Source of the DNA: Nocardia rosealba | GTDB taxonomy: Bacteria; Actinomycetota; Actinomycetes; Mycobacteriales; Mycobacteriaceae | DNA: 64,000 nt | Direction of reading: 5' to 3' | Assembly: GCF_020216065.1 (NCBI RefSeq) | Contig: NZ_JAIWNA010000003.1 | Span: 386,882 to 450,881 of the forward strand | In this document: positions 25,098-35,394 of the stretch, in pieces | Numbering within the stretch: the stretch's first letter is position 1 | How the letters are laid out: every line of letters starts with the position of its first letter | Notes under the pieces: model-generated | The model's input: only the letters and a program-made list of their open reading frames with translations | Database searches by the model: none | What the model was told of the DNA's origin: nothing | Position numbers and translations under genes: made by a program

Positions 25098-27287
25098 TCA
25101 GTCCCGTTCGCGGACGACAACCGGTGCGGGAACGGATGTGGGGGAATCGGATTCGAGCTGCGGTCGATGCCGGACCAACCAGCCCGGCGCCCACCAGCAG
25201 GCGTCACCGAGCAACCGCATGGACGCGGGCACCAGCACCAACCGCAGCACGGTCGCGTCGATCAGCAGCGCCGTGACCATCCCGAAGGCGATGTACTGCA
25301 TCATCAGCAGTTCCGACAGCGCGAACGCGCCGGTCACCACCAGCAGGATCAGCGCGGCGGCGGTGATGATCCGCCCGGTTCCGGCGACCCCGGCCCGCAC
25401 CGCCTCGGTGGTGGACGCGCCCGCCGCCCTGGCCTCGACGATGCGCGAGAGCAGGAACACCTCGTAATCGGTGGACAGGCCGTAGATCACCGACACGATG
25501 ATCACCAGAACCAGCGCCATCACGGGCTGTGGCGTGAAACCGAACACCCCCGCACCGTGGCCTTCGATGAACACCCAGGTGAGGACACCGAGTGTGGCAC
25601 CGAGCCCGAGCAGGTTCAGCGCCGCGGCCTTCAACGGCAACACCACCGATCCGAAGGTCAACGCCAGCAGCAGCGTGCTGGCCAGGAAGACGAACGCGAT
25701 CATCAGCGGCATCCGCGTCACCAGTGCGTCGATGCTGTCCTTCTCGATGGCGGGTTGACCACCCACCAGCAGCGTGGTGCCCGGCGGCAACGGCATCGAC
25801 CGTAGGTACTCGATGGTCGCCTCGGCGTCGGAGGCTTCGGCCAGCACGGTGCCGGTGGTGAGCACCTGGGGCTGGAATGGTGACCGCATCGGCTCGGCGA
25901 ACGGCGCGGCCAGGCCGGGTGCCCGGTTCGCGTCGGCGCGCACGACATCGGCGGTTCCGGGATCGAAGGTGACGATGACCAGGTCGATCGGGTCGATCTG
26001 GCGCAGCGGGAACGATTCGTCGAAATGCTGCTGAGCCAGCCGGGTGGGGTGGGTCGGCGGCAGGAACTTCTCGTTGATGGATCCGAAGGCCAGGTGCTGG
26101 ATCGGGAAGATCAGCACCAGCAGGCCGAGGCAGACCGGAACCGCCACCGCGAGGGGGCGTCGCATCACCGCGGCGGCCAATCTGCCCCAGGCGTTGCCGG
26201 GGTCGCGGGCGACCGGCTTGCGGAACCAGTCGACACCGAACCGGTCGACCCGCCTGCCGAGCACGGCGAGCATCGCGGGCAGCAGCGAGATGGAGGTCAG
26301 CGCGGCCAGCGTGATGGTGATCATCGCGCCGTAGGCGAACGAGCGGAGCAGACCCTGGGGGAACACCAGGATGCCCGCCGCCGCGACCACCACGATCAGC
26401 GCCGAGAACAGCACGGTGCGCCCCGCGGTGGACACACTGTTGCGCACCGCGTCCTCCACCGACCGGCCGTCGGCCAGTTCTTCCCGGAAACGGCTGAGCA
26501 CGAACAACCCGTAGTCGATGGCCAGGCCGAGCCCGATCATCGAGACCACGGGCGACACAAAGGAATTCACCTCGGTCACGGTGGTGAGCAGGCGCAGCAG
26601 ACCCCATGCGCCGAGCATGGTCAGCCCGCCGACGATCAGCGGCAGCGCGGCGGCGACGACACCACCGAACACGAAGAACAGCAACACCGCGACGACGGGC
26701 ACGGCGAACAGCTCCACCCGCCGCTGGTCTTCGACCATCGTGTCGTTCAACGCGGCGGCGACCGGCTGCCCGCCCGCCACCTCCATCCGGACCCCGGGAA
26801 TCGTGAGTTCCTCGGCGATCTCCCGATAGTTGCGGCCCTGTTCGGTGGGGTCGAGGCCCTTGATCGCGATCGAGGCGAACGCCTTGTCGCGCGCCGGCGA
26901 GCCGAACACCTCGGGCAACGCCATCCCGGTATCGGTCGGCCAGTACGCGCCGTTGACCCGGTCGATCCGGTCGGGGAACCGCTGCGGCAGGTCGTTGAGT
27001 CCCGCCACGACGGTGGCGGCGAAGGCGGGGTCGTCGATGGTCGTCCCGTCCGGCGCGCGGAACACCAGCAGCAGATCGGAGCTGTGATCGCGCCCGAAGG
27101 CGTTGTCACGCACGTGCGCCGCGCGCACCGCCTCCGAGGAAGGATCGTCGAACCCGCTCGAGCTCAGATCGGCGCCCAGGCCGAGACCATAGGCTCCCAG
27201 CGCCAGCAATCCCGCGACCACCGTGACGATGACGGCGTACCTGCGCCGCACGACGGTATCGCCCCACTGCCTCAATTCGGCGTACAC
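25098..27287 (-). CDS. MmpL-family RND lipid transporter
   Basis: 729 residues from GTG 27287 (VYAELRQWGDTVVRRRYAVI), chosen because GGGAGCC lies just upstream; the longer frame to 27434 has no coding character. Twelve predicted spans in two halves, each starting with one span, a large exported loop and five spans. Signature segments are GLGLAIDYGLFVLSRFREE in the first half and IYGLSTDYEVFLLSRIVEA in the second, with the charged Asp-Tyr pairs used in proton coupling. MmpL proteins export envelope lipids such as acyl-trehaloses. It is divergent from the PKS operon over a shared 275-bp region and leads the leftward mmpL-GT-Ag85 operon (1-bp gap to the GT). Confidence 0.92.
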   Translation of the reverse strand: MYAELRQWGDTVVRRRYAVIVTVVAGLLALGAYGLGLGADLSSSGFDDPSSEAVRAAHVRDNAFGRDHSSDLLLVFRAPDGTTIDDPAFAATVVAGLNDLPQRFPDRIDRVNGAYWPTDTGMALPEVFGSPARDKAFASIAIKGLDPTEQGRNYREIAEELTIPGVRMEVAGGQPVAAALNDTMVEDQRRVELFAVPVVAVLLFFVFGGVVAAALPLIVGGLTMLGAWGLLRLLTTVTEVNSFVSPVVSMIGLGLAIDYGLFVLSRFREELADGRSVEDAVRNSVSTAGRTVLFSALIVVVAAAGILVFPQGLLRSFAYGAMITITLAALTSISLLPAMLAVLGRRVDRFGVDWFRKPVARDPGNAWGRLAAAVMRRPLAVAVPVCLGLLVLIFPIQHLAFGSINEKFLPPTHPTRLAQQHFDESFPLRQIDPIDLVIVTFDPGTADVVRADANRAPGLAAPFAEPMRSPFQPQVLTTGTVLAEASDAEATIEYLRSMPLPPGTTLLVGGQPAIEKDSIDALVTRMPLMIAFVFLASTLLLALTFGSVVLPLKAAALNLLGLGATLGVLTWVFIEGHGAGVFGFTPQPVMALVLVIIVSVIYGLSTDYEVFLLSRIVEARAAGASTTEAVRAGVAGTGRIITAAALILLVVTGAFALSELLMMQYIAFGMVTALLIDATVLRLVLVPASMRLLGDACWWAPGWLVRHRPQLESDSPTSVPAPVVVRERD

Positions 27288-27562
27288 ATCCGGCTCCCAA
27301 CGACATTTCGCGATGGGGTCGAACTTGTCATTGTCGAGCGACTTTTCGGTCGTGAAACATCGATATTGCGGTCGGTCACAATCGATCCCGGAATTTCGCT
27401 GTGAGCCGTGACCTCGCCTGCTGGGGCGGATCACAGGAGTACGCGCGAGTGTCAGTCAGAAATGTCAGACGTCGGTTATCGAACGATCGACACGGTGCCG
27501 GGCTTCTACGTTGACATCAAACGGTCAGTTGCCACAGACCGGTCGAAACCGGAGGAAATTGC
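27288..27562. promoter_or_regulatory. Shared intergenic region between divergent mmpL and pks operons
   Basis: 275 bp, noticeably more AT-rich than the flanks and without an ORF of its own. Visible elements: a TTGACA hexamer at 27511-27516 facing the PKS, the PKS ribosome site GGAGGA at 27550-27555, and an imperfect inverted repeat around 27359-27387 (ATCGATATTG ... CACAATCGAT). No good -10 pairs with the TTGACA. A shared control region for coordinated synthesis and export is likely. Confidence 0.5.
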
Positions 27563-30500
27563 GTGTCGGATATTGCCATTGTCGGAATCGGTTGCCGGTT
27601 CGCGGGCGGAATCGATTCGCCGGAATCGTTCTGGGACTTCGTCGTCGACAAGCGTGACGGTGTCGTGGAGATGCCTGCCGATCGCTGGGATTGGCGCCGC
27701 TACTACGACCCCGAGCCACGCACCCCGGGGCGCAGCTACACCAAGCACGGCGCCTTCATGACCATCGACCCCTGGCAGTTCGATCCCGACTTCTTCGGGA
27801 TCTCACCGCGCGAGGCCACCGTGCTCGACCCGCAGCAGCGGTTGATGCTCGAGGTGACCTGGGAGGCGCTCGACGACGCGGGCATCGCCGGGCAGGTCGC
27901 CGGCGAGCGGGTCGGCGTGTACGTCGGCGGCTTCGTGGTCGACCAGTCGGTGATCGGCGTGGTCGGACCGGCGCTGTTCCACACCGACATGCACACCCCG
28001 GCCAGCGCCTCCTACACGATGCTGTCCAACCGCATCGCCTACGCGCTGAACCTGGTTGGCCCGGCGATCACGGTGGACACCGCGTGCTCGTCGTCGCTGG
28101 TCGCGCTGCACCTTGCCTGCCAGGCGCTCGACAACGACGACTGCCGGGTCGCCGTGGCAGGCGGGGTCAATGTGATGTTGCAGCCCGAGACCTTCGTCCT
28201 GATGTGCAAGGGCGGCTTCCTGGCCGCCGACGGCCGGTGCAAGTCCTTCGACGCCACCGCCGACGGGTACGGCCGAGGTGAGGGCGCGGGCATGGTTGTG
28301 CTCAAGAAGCTCGACGACGCCGTGCGCGACGGTGACCGTGTGTACGCGGTCATCAAGGCGACGGGCTCGAATCAGGACGGGCGGACCACCGCGATCACCG
28401 TGCCCAATGTCGACTCCCAGGAGGCGCTGGCACGCACGGTCTGCGAGCGTTCGGGCATCGCCCCCGACCAGATCACCTATCTGGAGGCGCACGGCACCGG
28501 AACCCTCGTCGGCGATCCGGTCGAATTGCGCGCACTCGGCAGGGTTTTCGGCGCACCGTCGGGCCGCTCGGGCACCATCGGTGTCGGTTCGGTGAAGGCG
28601 ACGATCGGCCACACCGAAGCCGCCGCGGGCGTGGCGAGCGTGATCAAAGCGGCGCTGGCCCTTCGCCATCGCACGCTGCCGCCGCAGGGCTGGCTCGAGA
28701 ACCCCAACCCCGACATCCCCTTCGACGAACTCGGCTTGCACGTGCAGACCGAGGCACAGCCCCTGCCCGCCGACGGGGGACCGATGTCCGTGGCGGTCAA
28801 CGGTTTCGGTTACGGCGGCACCAACGCGCACGCGATCCTGCAGGAGTTCCGCGCCCCGGAGCAGACACCCGCCGAACCTCCGCGGCACCTCGGCATTCTG
28901 CCCATCTCGGCGCGCAGCACCGGCGCGGCGCGGGCCCTGGCAGGCCGGTTCGCCGACCTCATCACCTCGGGCGCCGACCCGCAGCGGCTGGCCGAGGCGG
29001 CCTGGACCCGCATGGCGCAGCACCCCTTCCGCACCGGTGTGCTGCTCGACGGCGATACCGACGAGCTGGTTCGCGAACTGCACGAGTACGCCTCGGGCGG
29101 CGGCCGCGACGCGACCCGCACGGTGTCCTCGGCCGCCGCCGAGCCGGTGTTCGTGTTCTCCGGCATGGGGCCGCAGCACTGGAAGATGGCCCGCGAACTG
29201 CTCGCCGCCGGTGGCGTGTTCGCCGAAACCGCCCGCGAGATCGACGCCGAGTTCCGGGCACTGTCCGGGTGGTCGATCATCGAGGAACTGAACAGGCCGG
29301 AGGACGAGTCGCGTGTCACCCGCACCGAGGTCGCCCAGCCCGCCAACTTCCTCGTCCAGGTCGGTCTGGTGCGTGAGCTGGCCGAATACGGCATAACTCC
29401 GGCGGCCATCGTCGGCCACAGTGTGGGCGAGGTGTCGGCGGCCTATGTCAGCGGCATGCTTTCGCTGAAAGACGCGGTGCGCGTGGCCTATCACCGCGCC
29501 CGCCTGCAGGCCACCACGGCGGGCACCGGCGGCATGCTCGCAGTGGGCCTGAGCACCGACCAGGTGACCGAGCTGATCGGCGACGACCCGAGCGTCGACA
29601 TCGCCGCGATCAACAGCCCCACGTCACTCACCCTGTCCGGCGATGTCGACCGGCTCGACGAGATCGCCGAGAAGCTCACCGAAGACGGGATCTTCGCCCG
29701 CAGGCTGCGAGTGGAGGTGCCCTACCACAGCCGCCTGATGGAGCCGATCCACGACGAACTGCGCGAGGTGCTCGCCGACCTGGCCCCGCAAGCGCCCACC
29801 GTGCCGCTGTACTCGTCGGTGACCGGCGAACTCGTCACCGAGGGCGACTGGAACGCCGACTACTGGTGGTCCAATGTCCGTGAGGCCGTGCGGTTCCACG
29901 CCGCGATCGGCACACTGCTCGCCGCGGGCAGCCGGGTGTTCCTGGAGGTGGGTCCGCACCCGGTGCTGTCGGGCAATATCCGCGAGGCCATGGTCGACGC
30001 GGACGTCAACGGCACCACGGTGCCGACCCTCGACCGCGAACAGTCCGACTCGCACAGCCTGCGGCGTACCCTCATCGGCCTGCACGCCGCCGGTGTCCTC
30101 GACCGCGAGCGGCTGTTCCCGGCCGTTCCCAGCGCACATGTGCCGCTGCCGCGCTACCCCTGGCAGCGCACCCGCCTGCATTCGGCGCTGCCGCTGTTCG
30201 AACAGGCCCGCCTCGGCACGCCCGGCACCTACGCCATGCTCGGCGACCCCGACGTGGAGGGCCGCCCCGAATGGCTGCTCCAGGTCGGCACCCAGTTGCT
30301 GCCCTGGCTGGCCGACCACGTGGTCAACGGCGTCAAGATCATGCCGGGCGCGGCCTATCTGGATGCCGCGCTCAGTGCCACCGCGCAGCGGATCGGCAGC
30401 AAGCAGGTCGCGCTGGAAGGGGTCCGGTTCGTCGCGCCGCTCGTCATGGGCGCCCCCGATGTGCCGTTGGTCGCGATGAGTGTGGAGGAGGCCAGCGGCC

Positions 30501-33500
30501 GGTTCCTGATCCGCTCCCGCAGCGCCACCGGAACGGCCTGGACCGTGCACTCCACCGGGCGCACCCTGACCGGCGCGCACGAACAGACCGAGGTCGAACT
30601 GCCGTCGATCGATGTCGGCGTCGATGTCGACCCGGCCATGTTCTACGCGGGACTCGCCTCGGCGGGTCTGCAGTACGGTCCGTCCTTCCAGCGGGTGACC
30701 TCGGTGCGCGTCGGCCGCGATGTCGTACTGGCCACCGTGGACGGCAGCATCGCCGCCGACTCCGGGCACCTGGCGCATCCAGCCGTGGTGGACGCCGCCA
30801 TGCAGTGCGCCGCGATGCTGTTCACCGACGAACGGATCAACGAGGGCGTCATGGTGCCCGTCGGGGTGACGGCGGTGCGCCTGCTCGCCGACCTGCCCGC
30901 GCGGATCACCGTCATCGCCCGCCGCGACCCGAAGGCCCGGCTGCGCGCCGACGTCGACCTGCTCGATCAGGACCGGAAGCTGGTGGCGCGCTTGACCGGA
31001 CTGCAGATCGGCGCGCTCAAGCCCGGCGACGACCCGCTGCACCGGATGGCCGACTTCTACTACACCGAGACCCTCGAGGAACGCGAAGCGCTCGACCCGG
31101 CGGCGCTGGCCGAAGCCGGATCGGTGTCGACGGTGATCGTCGGTCTCGGCGAGAGCCCGCGCACCGCGCGACTCGCCGCGGCCGTCCCCGATTCGCGGGT
31201 GTACGTCGTCGATCCGCCGAGCGAGCAGCTCGAAGCGGATCTGGTCGCGCTGCTGACCGCGGCCAAGGCCGAGGACAAGCAGCGCGTGCACGTCTGCGTC
31301 GTGGCCGGGGCGGGCACCGACGATGTCGCCGACCTGTGGACGCTCAAGCGCATCGCGGTCGCGATCTCCGAATACGTCACCCCCACCGTCGAAGGCGCCG
31401 CACCGCAGATCCACTTCGGCGACGGCACCGTCCACGCCACCCTGATCACCGAATCCGCCTTCGCCACGCGCGACAGCGACATCGCGCCCGACCCGAGACA
31501 GGCCGCGTTCGCCGGTGCCCGACGCGTGTTGCTCAATGAGCAGACCCCGCTGCGCTGGCGCCTGATCGACACCGAACCGGGCACGCCGATCGCCGATCTG
31601 GTCACCGAACTCGGTGTGCCGGGGGCGTTCTCACTCGACAACAGCGACGAGGTGCTGCTGCGCGGCGGAGTCCGTCTCGCACCGGTGGTGACCAAACCGC
31701 TGCCCGGGCGCATCGAGGAACTCGAGACTGCGCACCCGCTCACCGACCCGGAGGCCAACTTCGAACTGGACATGCCGCGCACCCGTCTGCTGTCGCAGGT
31801 GGCCTGGCGGCAGTGCCCACGCGTGGCGCCGGGCACCGGGGAGATCGAGGTCGCGATGGCGGTGATCGGGTTGAACTACAAGGACCCGCTCAAGATCATC
31901 GGTCTGCTCGGTGAGCGTGAGCTCGCACCGACCTATTTCGGCACCGTGCCCGGTATGGAGGGCATGGGCACCGTTGTGCGCGTCGGTGCGGGCGTCACCG
32001 ATGTGATGGTGGGTGACAAGGTCGCGGTGGCTTCCAAGGGCATGATGCGCCGGTTCGCCACGGTCGACCGGGAACTGGCGGTGGTGGTTCCCCCCGACAC
32101 CGATCCCGCCTACTGCACCAGCACCATCGCCTTCGGCACGGCCGAATACGCCCTGCACGATCTGGCCAGGCTGGAGCCGGGGGAGACGGTGCTGATCCAC
32201 GGCGCCGCCGGCGGTGTCGGCACCGCGGCCATCCAGGTGGCCAAGTCGATCGGCGCCCGCATCATCGGCACGGCGAGTTCGCCCGAGCGCCGCGAGCACG
32301 TGTTGGCGATGGGCGCGGACTTCGCGGTGAACTCGCGCTCGCTCAACTTCGTCGACGACGTGCTCGCCCTGACCGGCGGTGCGGGCGCCGACGTGATCAT
32401 CAGCAGTGCCCCCGGCGAGATCCTGCGCCAGAACTTCAACGCCGCCGCCGAATTCGGCCGCATCGTCGAGGTCGGCAAGGCCGACATCTACACCGGCGGG
32501 CTGCTGGAACTGGCCAACTTCGACAAGAACCTCGCCTACTACTCGATGGACCTGGACCGCCTGGTCGCGGTGCGCCCGCAACGCCTGTCGCGGCTGCTGC
32601 AGCGGGTGTTCGAGAAGGTCACCGAGGGCGTGTACACCCCGCTGCCGTATCAGCTGTTCGAGACGCACGAAGTGAGCCAGGCCTTCGAGGAGACGCTGCG
32701 ATCCTCGCGGGTGGGTCGCGTCGCGCTGCGCATGGACGACCCGCAACCACCCGTGCGCCCGTACCTGCCGCCCCTCGAAATCGACGGGGACGCAAGCTAT
32801 CTCATCACCGGCGGGTTCGGTGGGTTCGGGATGGCGATCGGCCGGTGGCTGGCCATGCGCGGTGCGCGCCGCCTGGTGTTGGTCGGGCGAAGTGGTGCGA
32901 GCACCGACACCGCCAAGCGTCAGCTCGAGGTGTGGCGCTCGGTCGGCATCGAAGTGGTCGAGGAACTCGCCGACGTCACCGACGCGGCCGCCGTCGCGGC
33001 GATCATCGCCCGCGCGCACCGCGACGAGCACCCGTTGCGCGGGGTATTCCACGCGGCGGGCGCGGTGGCCGACAACCGGCTGGCCAAGATGGAACTGGCC
33101 GAACTCGACCGCGTCTACCGCCCCAAGGTCCATGGCGCGCAGGTGATCCACCAGGCGGTCGCGGACGCGGGCATCACCCTCGACATGTTCGTGCTGTGTT
33201 CCTCGGGCGGCTCGATGTACGGCATCTACGGCCAGTACAACTACTGCGCCGCCAATGTGGCGGTGGAAACCCTGGCCCGGCGCTGGTCGGCGGCGGGGGA
33301 GCGGGCCCTGTGCATCGGCTGGGGCCACCTGTCCGGCGCCTCGGGCGGCATGGCGTCGGACGAGACCGCCGAAAAGTACCTGGACCTGGTCGGTTTCGGC
33401 CCGATCGACATGGCCGACGCCACCGCCTACCTCGAGCAGACCTTGCGTCTCGGCGCGTCCAATGCCGCGATCATTCCCACCGACTGGGTGAAGCTGACCG

Positions 33501-33988
33501 GCACCTTCCCCCAGCTGATCCGCACCGGCCGCACCGCCGGACTCGCGAAGTCCTCCGCCAAGGACACCTCCGAATTGGCCAGGCTCCGAGCCGAATTGGC
33601 CGCGATGGAGGAGGCCAAGCGTGGGCCCGCGATCGCCAGGAAGATGGCCGAGGAACTCGCGGTCGTCATGGGCGTGCCCGTGGAGTCGATCGACATGACG
33701 GTGCCGGTGCCCGAACTCGGGCTGGATTCGCTGATGGCGGTCGAGCTGGGCGCGCGCGTCACCAAGACGCTCGGCATCGACCTGATGTCGATGCAGATGG
33801 GCCGCTCGTTCAGCCTGGAACAGGCCGGACCGAAGGTCGCCGAGTTGATCCTCGCCTCGGAACCCGCTGCCACACCGCCACTTCCGGACGTCGTACCGGT
33901 ACCAGGGGAGGACACCGCGCCGACGGAGGTGCCGGAGCAGTGGACCGTCGACCGCGCCTCCGAGGTCTCGATGGCGGGATCGCACTGA
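27563..33988 (+). CDS. Single-module, fully reducing type I polyketide synthase (KS-AT-DH-ER-KR-ACP)
   Basis: 2141 residues from GTG 27563 with GGAGGA upstream. Domains in order: KS (1-430; DTACSSS with Cys175, HGTGT, GHTEA), AT (about 525-830; GHSVG with Ser620), DH (about 890-1160; DHVVNGVKIMPG with His919), ER (about 1425-1730; HGAAGGVGTAAIQVAK at about 1546), KR (about 1747-1925; TGGFGGFG and active Tyr1894 in GQYNYCAAN) and ACP (about 2010-2090; LGLDSL with Ser2056). No thioesterase. The order and size match iterative mycobacterial MAS/Pks2-type enzymes that make saturated, often methyl-branched acids. The AT signature reads VPYHS, neither plain HAFH nor YASH, so extender choice is unclear. 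The stop shares a base with the PapA-like start, which would take the acyl chain from the ACP. Confidence 0.95.
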   Translation: MSDIAIVGIGCRFAGGIDSPESFWDFVVDKRDGVVEMPADRWDWRRYYDPEPRTPGRSYTKHGAFMTIDPWQFDPDFFGISPREATVLDPQQRLMLEVTWEALDDAGIAGQVAGERVGVYVGGFVVDQSVIGVVGPALFHTDMHTPASASYTMLSNRIAYALNLVGPAITVDTACSSSLVALHLACQALDNDDCRVAVAGGVNVMLQPETFVLMCKGGFLAADGRCKSFDATADGYGRGEGAGMVVLKKLDDAVRDGDRVYAVIKATGSNQDGRTTAITVPNVDSQEALARTVCERSGIAPDQITYLEAHGTGTLVGDPVELRALGRVFGAPSGRSGTIGVGSVKATIGHTEAAAGVASVIKAALALRHRTLPPQGWLENPNPDIPFDELGLHVQTEAQPLPADGGPMSVAVNGFGYGGTNAHAILQEFRAPEQTPAEPPRHLGILPISARSTGAARALAGRFADLITSGADPQRLAEAAWTRMAQHPFRTGVLLDGDTDELVRELHEYASGGGRDATRTVSSAAAEPVFVFSGMGPQHWKMARELLAAGGVFAETAREIDAEFRALSGWSIIEELNRPEDESRVTRTEVAQPANFLVQVGLVRELAEYGITPAAIVGHSVGEVSAAYVSGMLSLKDAVRVAYHRARLQATTAGTGGMLAVGLSTDQVTELIGDDPSVDIAAINSPTSLTLSGDVDRLDEIAEKLTEDGIFARRLRVEVPYHSRLMEPIHDELREVLADLAPQAPTVPLYSSVTGELVTEGDWNADYWWSNVREAVRFHAAIGTLLAAGSRVFLEVGPHPVLSGNIREAMVDADVNGTTVPTLDREQSDSHSLRRTLIGLHAAGVLDRERLFPAVPSAHVPLPRYPWQRTRLHSALPLFEQARLGTPGTYAMLGDPDVEGRPEWLLQVGTQLLPWLADHVVNGVKIMPGAAYLDAALSATAQRIGSKQVALEGVRFVAPLVMGAPDVPLVAMSVEEASGRFLIRSRSATGTAWTVHSTGRTLTGAHEQTEVELPSIDVGVDVDPAMFYAGLASAGLQYGPSFQRVTSVRVGRDVVLATVDGSIAADSGHLAHPAVVDAAMQCAAMLFTDERINEGVMVPVGVTAVRLLADLPARITVIARRDPKARLRADVDLLDQDRKLVARLTGLQIGALKPGDDPLHRMADFYYTETLEEREALDPAALAEAGSVSTVIVGLGESPRTARLAAAVPDSRVYVVDPPSEQLEADLVALLTAAKAEDKQRVHVCVVAGAGTDDVADLWTLKRIAVAISEYVTPTVEGAAPQIHFGDGTVHATLITESAFATRDSDIAPDPRQAAFAGARRVLLNEQTPLRWRLIDTEPGTPIADLVTELGVPGAFSLDNSDEVLLRGGVRLAPVVTKPLPGRIEELETAHPLTDPEANFELDMPRTRLLSQVAWRQCPRVAPGTGEIEVAMAVIGLNYKDPLKIIGLLGERELAPTYFGTVPGMEGMGTVVRVGAGVTDVMVGDKVAVASKGMMRRFATVDRELAVVVPPDTDPAYCTSTIAFGTAEYALHDLARLEPGETVLIHGAAGGVGTAAIQVAKSIGARIIGTASSPERREHVLAMGADFAVNSRSLNFVDDVLALTGGAGADVIISSAPGEILRQNFNAAAEFGRIVEVGKADIYTGGLLELANFDKNLAYYSMDLDRLVAVRPQRLSRLLQRVFEKVTEGVYTPLPYQLFETHEVSQAFEETLRSSRVGRVALRMDDPQPPVRPYLPPLEIDGDASYLITGGFGGFGMAIGRWLAMRGARRLVLVGRSGASTDTAKRQLEVWRSVGIEVVEELADVTDAAAVAAIIARAHRDEHPLRGVFHAAGAVADNRLAKMELAELDRVYRPKVHGAQVIHQAVADAGITLDMFVLCSSGGSMYGIYGQYNYCAANVAVETLARRWSAAGERALCIGWGHLSGASGGMASDETAEKYLDLVGFGPIDMADATAYLEQTLRLGASNAAIIPTDWVKLTGTFPQLIRTGRTAGLAKSSAKDTSELARLRAELAAMEEAKRGPAIARKMAEELAVVMGVPVESIDMTVPVPELGLDSLMAVELGARVTKTLGIDLMSMQMGRSFSLEQAGPKVAELILASEPAATPPLPDVVPVPGEDTAPTEVPEQWTVDRASEVSMAGSH

Positions 33989-35394
33989 TGGTCGAGTTCG
34001 GTCTGATCGATGAGTGGCGGCCCGCGCCGGGACGGCTCGTGACCTGGTTCGCCTCGGCGGACTCGGTCGCGCGCGCGGCGCGGGCCCCGGCCCACCCGGC
34101 GCCGCCGTCGCTGCAACAGGAACAGTATCTGCGCCTGGCCGCCCGGCACGCGGGCGCGGACTTCCGCTTCTCGGGCCTGTGCCTGGTGACCGCGCGGATT
34201 CCCACCACCGAACTGGATCGTGACGCCATCACCCGGGCGATCCACAAGTTCCTGCTGCGCCACGACACGTTCCGCACCTGGTTCACCGTCGAACCGGGTG
34301 GCACGGTGCGCCGCCACCTCGTGCCCGAGGCCGATGTGGAGTTCCTCCCGGTCGACTACGGCTACATCGACGACCCCGAGGCGATCTGCCGGCACGTCGA
34401 GAAGACCACACCCGGTCCGTTCCAATGGGATTGCTTCACCTTCGGCGCCATCGAGCACGAGGACTCGACCACCGTCTACCTGGCCGTGGACCACCTGCAC
34501 ACCGACGGCCTCGGCCAGTACCTCTCGGCCGCCGACTTCGCCCAGCTCTACGCCGCCGAACTGTGGCCCGACGCCGAGCCGCTCGCCCCCGCGGCGAGCT
34601 ATCTGGACTACTGCCGCAACGAACGGTTCCTCAGCGATCAGCAGACACTGGCCTCGGCCGGGGTGAAGAAGTGGCTGGCATTGCTGCGCGGCAACGACAA
34701 CCGGCTGCCCAGCTTCCCGCTCGACCTCGGCGAGAAGACCGACGGATATCACCGCAGCGCCCACCGCAGCATCGTGCTGCTCGACGAGGAACAGGGTGAG
34801 CGCTTCGAGGAGGTCTGCCGGGCCAACAGCGCCGATTTCGCCGGCGGGGTGTTCGCCGCGGCCGCGCTGGCCGAACGCGAACTGGTCGGTTCCGACTACT
34901 ACTTCGGCATGACCCCGGTGAGCACCAGAACCTCGGCGGCGGAGAACAATTCGGTCGGCTGGTATGTGACGCTGGTTCCGGTCGCGTTCCCGCTGCCGGA
35001 ACGGCTGACGATCGGACGCGCGATCAGGACCGCCCAGCGCGCCTACGACAGCGGACTCCTGTTGGCGCCCACGTCCTTCCATCGCGTCCTCGAACTGCTG
35101 CCCGCCGATTCGGAGATCAAGGCCGAACCGGGCTGGGTGACCCCGATGATCTCCTTCATCGACGCCAGGGACTTCCTCGGCAACGAGCTGTTCGACAGCC
35201 TGCACGCCGGTGTGTTCGCCAACCGCGCCGCGTCCGAGGAGGCGCTGATCTGGATAAACCGGTTGCCCGGACAGACCTCGCTGAGCGTCATCTTCCCCGA
35301 CACCGCGATCGCGCAGGAGAACGTGAGCCGCTACCTCGACACCATGAAGTCCGTCTTCGGAGCCATCATCGACAGCGCCGCGGAGATCCCGTGA
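33988..35394 (+). CDS. PapA-type polyketide-associated acyltransferase
   Basis: 468 residues from ATG 33988 (TGATG overlap with the PKS stop); longer upstream frames are shadows of the PKS. Condensation-domain fold: VDHLHTDGLGQY carries the catalytic HxxxDG (His169, Asp173, Gly174), with the first His of the usual HHxxxDG replaced by Asp. FYFGMTPVSTRTSAAENNSVGWYVTLVPVAFPL (read in segments) resembles the DFGWG-side region of PapA1/PapA2/PapA3. Pap proteins move PKS-bound acyl chains onto trehalose or diol acceptors, and having no TE on the PKS fits direct transfer. The acceptor cannot be told. Four-base overlap with the next gene. Confidence 0.88.
   Translation: MVEFGLIDEWRPAPGRLVTWFASADSVARAARAPAHPAPPSLQQEQYLRLAARHAGADFRFSGLCLVTARIPTTELDRDAITRAIHKFLLRHDTFRTWFTVEPGGTVRRHLVPEADVEFLPVDYGYIDDPEAICRHVEKTTPGPFQWDCFTFGAIEHEDSTTVYLAVDHLHTDGLGQYLSAADFAQLYAAELWPDAEPLAPAASYLDYCRNERFLSDQQTLASAGVKKWLALLRGNDNRLPSFPLDLGEKTDGYHRSAHRSIVLLDEEQGERFEEVCRANSADFAGGVFAAAALAERELVGSDYYFGMTPVSTRTSAAENNSVGWYVTLVPVAFPLPERLTIGRAIRTAQRAYDSGLLLAPTSFHRVLELLPADSEIKAEPGWVTPMISFIDARDFLGNELFDSLHAGVFANRAASEEALIWINRLPGQTSLSVIFPDTAIAQENVSRYLDTMKSVFGAIIDSAAEIP

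Noticed and set aside
22457..25207. One 916-residue protein joining the glycosyltransferase and Ag85-like parts
   Set aside because: The middle (after about 24040) is the wrong frame of the glycosyltransferase C-terminus. The real C-terminus lies in another frame and ends by overlapping the Ag85 start with its signal peptide.
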